Shown: piece by piece, positions 59,818 to 64,000 of the stretch
Layout: each line of letters opens with the position of its first letter
How positions within the stretch are numbered: the first letter of the stretch is position 1
Assembly (NCBI RefSeq): GCF_004337985.1
Contig: NC_043742.1
Span: 4,391,259 to 4,455,258, forward strand
Reading direction: 5' to 3'
Origin: Pyricularia pennisetigena
Taxonomy: Eukaryota; Ascomycota; Sordariomycetes; Magnaporthales; Pyriculariaceae
Length of the DNA stretch: 64,000 nt
Position numbers and translations under genes: made by a program
The notes under the pieces: model-generated
What the model was told of the DNA's origin: nothing
The model's input: only the letters and a program-made list of their open reading frames with translations
Database searches by the model: none

Positions 59818-60534
59818 TCACGCTCCAGGGCCGAGGTACTTCTCCAAGTCGACGTTGCTATAGAGTTGCTGGCGCAGGCGCTCGGTCTTCTTCCGGTCCT
59901 CCTCGGCCTTTTTGCGAACCTTGCCGGCATCAAGCAACCTCGGCTTCGGCTCGGGTTTCTTTTCCTTCTTACCGTCTTCAGACTTCGTATCGATTCCCAG
60001 ACCTGCGTTGTCTTCTCGGATAGTCCCCTTGAGAGGATAAACGATGCCCTGGGCATCGGCGCCTAAGCCTTTGCGCGCATCCGGGTCCCATCCGTAAGAC
60101 CTGAGGTAGGTCAGACCCATACGAGATCTATCCAGGGCGGAGGGTGGATGTGAGTGCTGGAGGCTGAGCTGGTGCGCCATCGTCGTCTGGTGCCGTCGAT
60201 GGTCTTGCTCTGTGGTGCCTACCGAGACCCTGCATGTCTCGCAGAATATTTGCGGCGGACCATCGGTTGCGTCCCCGTCTTTTGTCTCGGGCGGGGGCTT
60301 TGCCTTGGCTTTCGCCATGACGATGCTGAGATATGCATCCGCGGCGGACTGACCAGCCTGGGTCGATGCCAAGGAGGGTTCTGGTGCGACAGACTGCAGA
60401 GACGATGATGCGGGAACGAACTTGACGGGCTCCATGCGGATGCCGCTGCCAAATGGCCGCCTGCGGTGGAGGGGCACATCATCTTCATCCTCCTCGTCAT
60501 CTCCGACTGGTGTATCCCGATGCGCTCGACTCAT
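59818..60534 (-). CDS. Zinc-finger and G-patch domain protein
   Basis: Probable RNA-related nuclear protein; G-patch proteins usually activate DEAH helicases in splicing or ribosome assembly. A single exon encodes 238 aa from the ATG at 60534 (MSRAHRDTP); an upstream in-frame ATG at 60624 would add 30 residues that look like leader. Seen: an acidic patch (GDDEEDEDD, 11-19), a C2H2-like finger (Cys98, Cys101, His115, His121), a G-patch (about 139-182: YLRSYGWDPDARKGLGADAQG, AGLGID), and a Lys/Glu-rich C-terminal helix. The domain order resembles GPANK1-type proteins, but that assignment is tentative. Confidence 0.85.
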   Translation of the reverse strand: MSRAHRDTPVGDDEEDEDDVPLHRRRPFGSGIRMEPVKFVPASSSLQSVAPEPSLASTQAGQSAADAYLSIVMAKAKAKPPPETKDGDATDGPPQIFCETCRVSVGTTEQDHRRHQTTMAHQLSLQHSHPPSALDRSRMGLTYLRSYGWDPDARKGLGADAQGIVYPLKGTIREDNAGLGIDTKSEDGKKEKKPEPKPRLLDAGKVRKKAEEDRKKTERLRQQLYSNVDLEKYLGPGA

Positions 60535-60994
60535 GGCGCGTGTTATTCTGTCTAGGCTTGCAAAGGGAAGTACTCCTTCGGCAAGAAGACCCTCATGGTG
60601 GAGACTAGAAGCAGTATGGATCAAGGGAGATTGATTGCGATATGGAGGCGCTAGCCTTGCAGCAATAGGAATTTTTAGAGATTCGCTGTAGTCTTTGGCA
60701 TGGAGTAGAACATGAGGAAGAAGTGGAGTAGACGCCCACTTTGTTCGAGAAGCCTGCTATTTTCGGTACTGCCTCAATCCTTATCGCTCACTGATCTACC
60801 AAACTGCCAAACTGCCAAACAACCGCAAACATGTACGCAATTGCAGTCAAATTCCGACCCGAATCAATGGGGGGAAAATAGGGAATACCCTTCCACTTCA
60901 TTAATGCTGAGCACAATGATCTGATTGATTTAAAATGAGAGCTGATCTATTCCGTAAGTACACGACCGAGATGAGAAGAAGGAGAACAACTGAC

Positions 60995-60996
<2 letters not shown>

Positions 60997-61047
<51 letters not shown>
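60997..61047. repeat. A39-G-A11 tract
   Basis: A nearly pure A tract on the plus strand. It might be a retroposon tail or slippage; no element body or flanking duplication was found. Confidence 0.85.
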
Positions 61048-61667
61048 CCAAACGCATGGTTTGGACAGGAATCGGTTGATTGTATGGATCAAAAAGTCAA
61101 AACTTGTTTGTGTGAGACCCTTCAGACATTGGTCTCAGGCGGCCTGTAATTATTACACCAAATAATGGGCTCAAATGTCTTTTGCGTGTCAGCCACGTGC
61201 GCCGCATTGTTACGTTTGCCTTTTTTTTTTTTTTTCCCCTTCCTTCTGCGTGAATCGAACCACAGTAATAATGCTTAGTTGGCTGGTGGGACCAACCCAA
61301 GGGGCTCTCAAAGTGACACAGCTGTATGAGGATTTACTCGTTGATCAGGAGCTGAAGCAACGCTCGGTTGCCTTTGGTGGGGAAGATTTCGGGACTGCGA
61401 CCCCCAATAGACATACGTAGCAGATGGATGAAAACAAACTGCCGCATGCTGCATGGCGTCTGTAGTGCCAATCACCGGACCTTGAACTATCAAAATATGG
61501 GGGAGGCCAAATAAGGGGATTTTGTGTGGAGAGAGCACCCATCCGGAATGTTGAACCAAGCTTGCACCGCTGTGACGCCTGCAGTAGGATAGTCGGAATT
61601 GAAAGTGCAACGCTGATCCATAGGAACAAAAGAAAGCAAAATTGCTTTCACACGTCAGCGACCGAGT

Positions 61668-61701
61668 ACTGACTTGACTGATTTGACTGACTGACTGACT
61701 G
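61668..61701. repeat. Imperfect TGAC tetranucleotide repeat
   Basis: TGACTTGACTGATTTGACTGACTGACTGACTG, about 34 bp with the last four units perfect; ordinary microsatellite. Confidence 0.75.
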
Positions 61702-62593
61702 TAGTAGTTAGTGCACGGTTGTATGGGGGTTAGAGATGGAGGCCACTCCCAGTACTACTTCCTACTGTACTGTAGGTTTACGCGTCATGAAAAATTGCAT
61801 ACAGCACAATTCTATTTCCAGTGTTTCCTACCTTGGGTACTTGACAAACCCAAATGTTAAAAGTAAGCACAGAAAAAAAAAAAAAAAAAGTACTGTCAGT
61901 ATTTGACTCGGACGGCTGATTGAACATGTGGATCTTTGTCTTTTCCAGCGAAATACCTTGCAGGCGGCAATGCAACCAACCAAGATCAACAATCTTTGCA
62001 CGACACGGTAGTAAATCTCGCGTAGTAGTACTACGGATAGAACCTGTAAAGTAGATAGGGGTTTCCGAAAACCCTTAGGGGATGTTGGTCCACATCTCAT
62101 GGTCGACAGTTTACAGGCAAAGCCATGCTGCCATTGTCATTTCATGTTCGATTCGCAAACCGGTTATCTTCCGGCTGAAATCTCGAACCTTGACGGATAA
62201 AACGAAAGAAAACATCGGACATCTCACCTGTGAGTCGTGCGTTTGTCGTAAAGTGGCGGCGGCCTCACAGAATTCAGTCTGAGGCCCGCCTGGGTTTGGG
62301 ATGCCGAGAAAAATTGGACGTTTCCGCTTCTCCATCCGTGCTATTGATTGCAGCTCTGCACCCAGTCAGGACAAGCCATCTTTTTTTGGCCTTCATGGGC
62401 GGGTCACGCCCATCCCCGCGTGAACACCGCACACAGAAACTGTGGAGTTTGATTATGCTAAAAGCCCGACGCGTCCCCTTCGGAGAGTTATATCTTTGGC
62501 CAAGTGCTTCTTAGCTCAATTGAGCGGGCTGTCGTCACAACAGAGGCCGTGTCGAGGAGGCGGGAAGCGAAGCACGGAACGGCGGCCTGTCCT

Positions 62594-62617
62594 GCCCAGC
62601 CCAGCCCAGCCCAGCCC
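62594..62617. repeat. GCCCA pentanucleotide repeat
   Basis: Four perfect GCCCA units and part of a fifth in non-coding sequence. Confidence 0.8.
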
Positions 62618-63044
62618 CCTCCAGGTGGCTTACAGTAGAGTGCTTCTACGGTCGTTACGTGGTGGTTCTAGTTTTAGTTTTAGCCCCCGCCGTGCCAAGT
62701 AGTGCGCCGGTGGGTAGCATTCATCGCGCCTAACAAATCTCACACCCTCGCTTCCCGGCGGCAGCTAGTGCACAGACAACGTTCTCTTGGCGAGCGACGC
62801 CACCCTGCACAGCCGCCCCACCTTGAATTCTGGAAGCATATAATTGGTTGCACAGGATACCTTGGTCGGCTGTGAATTCAATCAAGTTAATTTTGGCAGT
62901 TCCAAAGTGGGCAAAGTGTCGAGGCAAAGCAAAAGTCGACGCCTCGAACCGCTTACTTCGTACGTACGCACCATAGTAGTATCTACATACAAATGCTTAC
63001 CACCTAAAGGCAATCTGTAGGATGCTGTAGGTACGTACGATCAG

Positions 63045-63064
63045 GTACTGTACATGTACAGTAC
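63045..63064. repeat. Perfect 20-bp palindrome
   Basis: GTACTGTACATGTACAGTAC equals its own reverse complement. It lies about 80-100 bp after other GTAC palindromes (CGTACGTACG at 62959-62968, GTACGTAC near 63031). Possible protein-binding site or cruciform; function is unknown. Confidence 0.85.
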
Positions 63065-64000
63065 GGTAGTCTCGCGCAGGTCCACCTACTCATTTTCTTC
63101 CTTGTCCCGTCTCTGCATTGGATCCGTCTCCGATTTGGTACGTCGCAAAGCTGCATGCAGGTGGTCATTTTGTTTGTCGGTCTAAACTCGCATGGTGGGT
63201 GGGTTTGCCCGTAGGGAGTTTGGACCATCAATCAGAGGGTCTGAGGTTGTCAGATTTGTCCATGGTAATTTCGTGGTCGTCTTACCCTCATCTCACCCGC
63301 TCACTCTAACTCCCTAACCTAATTGCAGTCTTCTTATTCCGTGTTGCACTCGTCTGCCACACATCAGCTTTTCATCTTTTCTTTTTCATGGTTGTCGTCA
63401 TTTGCCAGCGTTTTTTTTTTTTTTTTGGTCCGTGTGGTTTTCAGGTCTTCTGTGTCTGGGTGTTTTGTACTTTACCTTTGCCGTAGGCATCCTTCAATCC
63501 ATCCATCAACCATCCATTTCCGGTTTTGGTATCGTATCCCCAAATCTGTCACAAAAGGACCTGACCAGGGTGCTTCCTCGAGTCTGGGCGGACCTGGATA
63601 AGCCAAGATCCGGGCTGGGCAGGCAGCATCAATCAGCGAGTGCGCTCTCTCGGGGCTTGCAGGCCCGCCTCCACCCACACCCTCCTTTGTCAGGAACCCT
63701 TGCGTGCACTGCACCTCGCCCCCCCTGACAGACTAGCTCATGGGCAGTGATCAGCCCTGCAGCCTTCCCTGCGACTTGGGGCCGAGTCAATTTAACATAT
63801 CCACTGCTGCTCACCCTCGCTTCCTTCAACATCGTTGCTCTTCCTTTTTTTAAATTCCTTCTCGCATTTCGGTTTTATTCATACAATTAACTGCCCGAAC
63901 AATACTCCCCACAACATATTCTCTTACGGTAGTATCATCGCATTGATACTCGGAAAATACTTTTGGTTGTAGTACAATAAAAATATAAACGCAAACACCA

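Larger units (their letters stand above)
60535..64000. other. 3.4-kb right-end region without a supportable gene
   Basis: Contains an A39-G-A11 tract (60997-61047), T- and A-runs (61220-61235, 61873-61889), a TGAC repeat, a CCCAG repeat and GTAC palindromes, all listed separately. From about 63250 the plus strand becomes C/T-rich with CTTCC and CATCC words up to the window end, which looks like the promoter and leader of a plus-strand gene starting beyond 64000. No open frame resembles a family. Confidence 0.5.

Overview
The window is nuclear DNA from a filamentous ascomycete (Pezizomycotina). Genes are dense and carry several short introns each (mostly about 45-140 nt, with fungal GTRNGT-type donors). 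The gene set is fungal: EXO84, a Tom20 receptor, a PTH11-type rhodopsin-domain protein, a DUF3112 seven-helix protein, a gephyrin-type cnxE fusion and a CocE/NonD hydrolase. A Sordariomycete is likely, and the many TAGGTA/TACCTA words between genes recall Magnaporthales, but that placement is inference. I reconstructed 23 protein-coding genes by joining exons across splice sites and checking phase and total length. No rRNA, tRNA, CRISPR array, complete transposon or viral gene was recognised.

Layout. 1-19 kb: a Rad5/HLTF-type SNF2-RING translocase, a rhodopsin-domain membrane protein, cysteine dioxygenase, TYW1 (wybutosine tRNA modification), a divergent TOM20/EXO84 pair, and the PP2A catalytic subunit. 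19-28.5 kb: VPS15 (regulatory kinase of the Vps34 PI3-kinase) and a single-pass membrane protein with a Cys-rich exterior and a cytosolic SH3 domain. 28.5-34.9 kb: a 6.4-kb stretch without a supportable gene, holding a 30-N assembly gap, a C18 run and an A57 run. 34.9-40.1 kb: a DUF3112 seven-helix protein and a CLC chloride channel/transporter whose gene includes a 16-nt micro-exon. 40.9-54.4 kb: a compact housekeeping block made of a Dpb3-like histone-fold protein, U2 snRNP A-prime, a TMEM42/EamA-like transporter, TFIIA gamma, V-ATPase c-double-prime, a MogA-MoeA fusion (molybdenum cofactor), POP5, GPN2 and BUB3. 55.4-60.5 kb: a divergent pair of a CocE/NonD hydrolase and a PhyH-type Fe(II)/2-oxoglutarate dioxygenase, then a zinc-finger/G-patch protein. 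60.5-64 kb: non-coding sequence with microsatellites, a poly-A tract and a cluster of GTAC palindromes; its last few hundred bases look like the 5-prime leader of a gene beyond the window.

Most genes are independent housekeeping functions. The arrangements that may be functional are the head-to-head pairs with short shared promoters (TOM20/EXO84, TFIIA gamma/VMA16, cnxE/POP5, GPN2/BUB3, CocE/PhyH). The best candidates for undescribed biology are the CocE/PhyH pair, which could be a two-enzyme catabolic or biosynthetic module, and the Fus1-like SH3 membrane protein. Exon coordinates come from reading splice signals by eye and have not been checked against transcripts.
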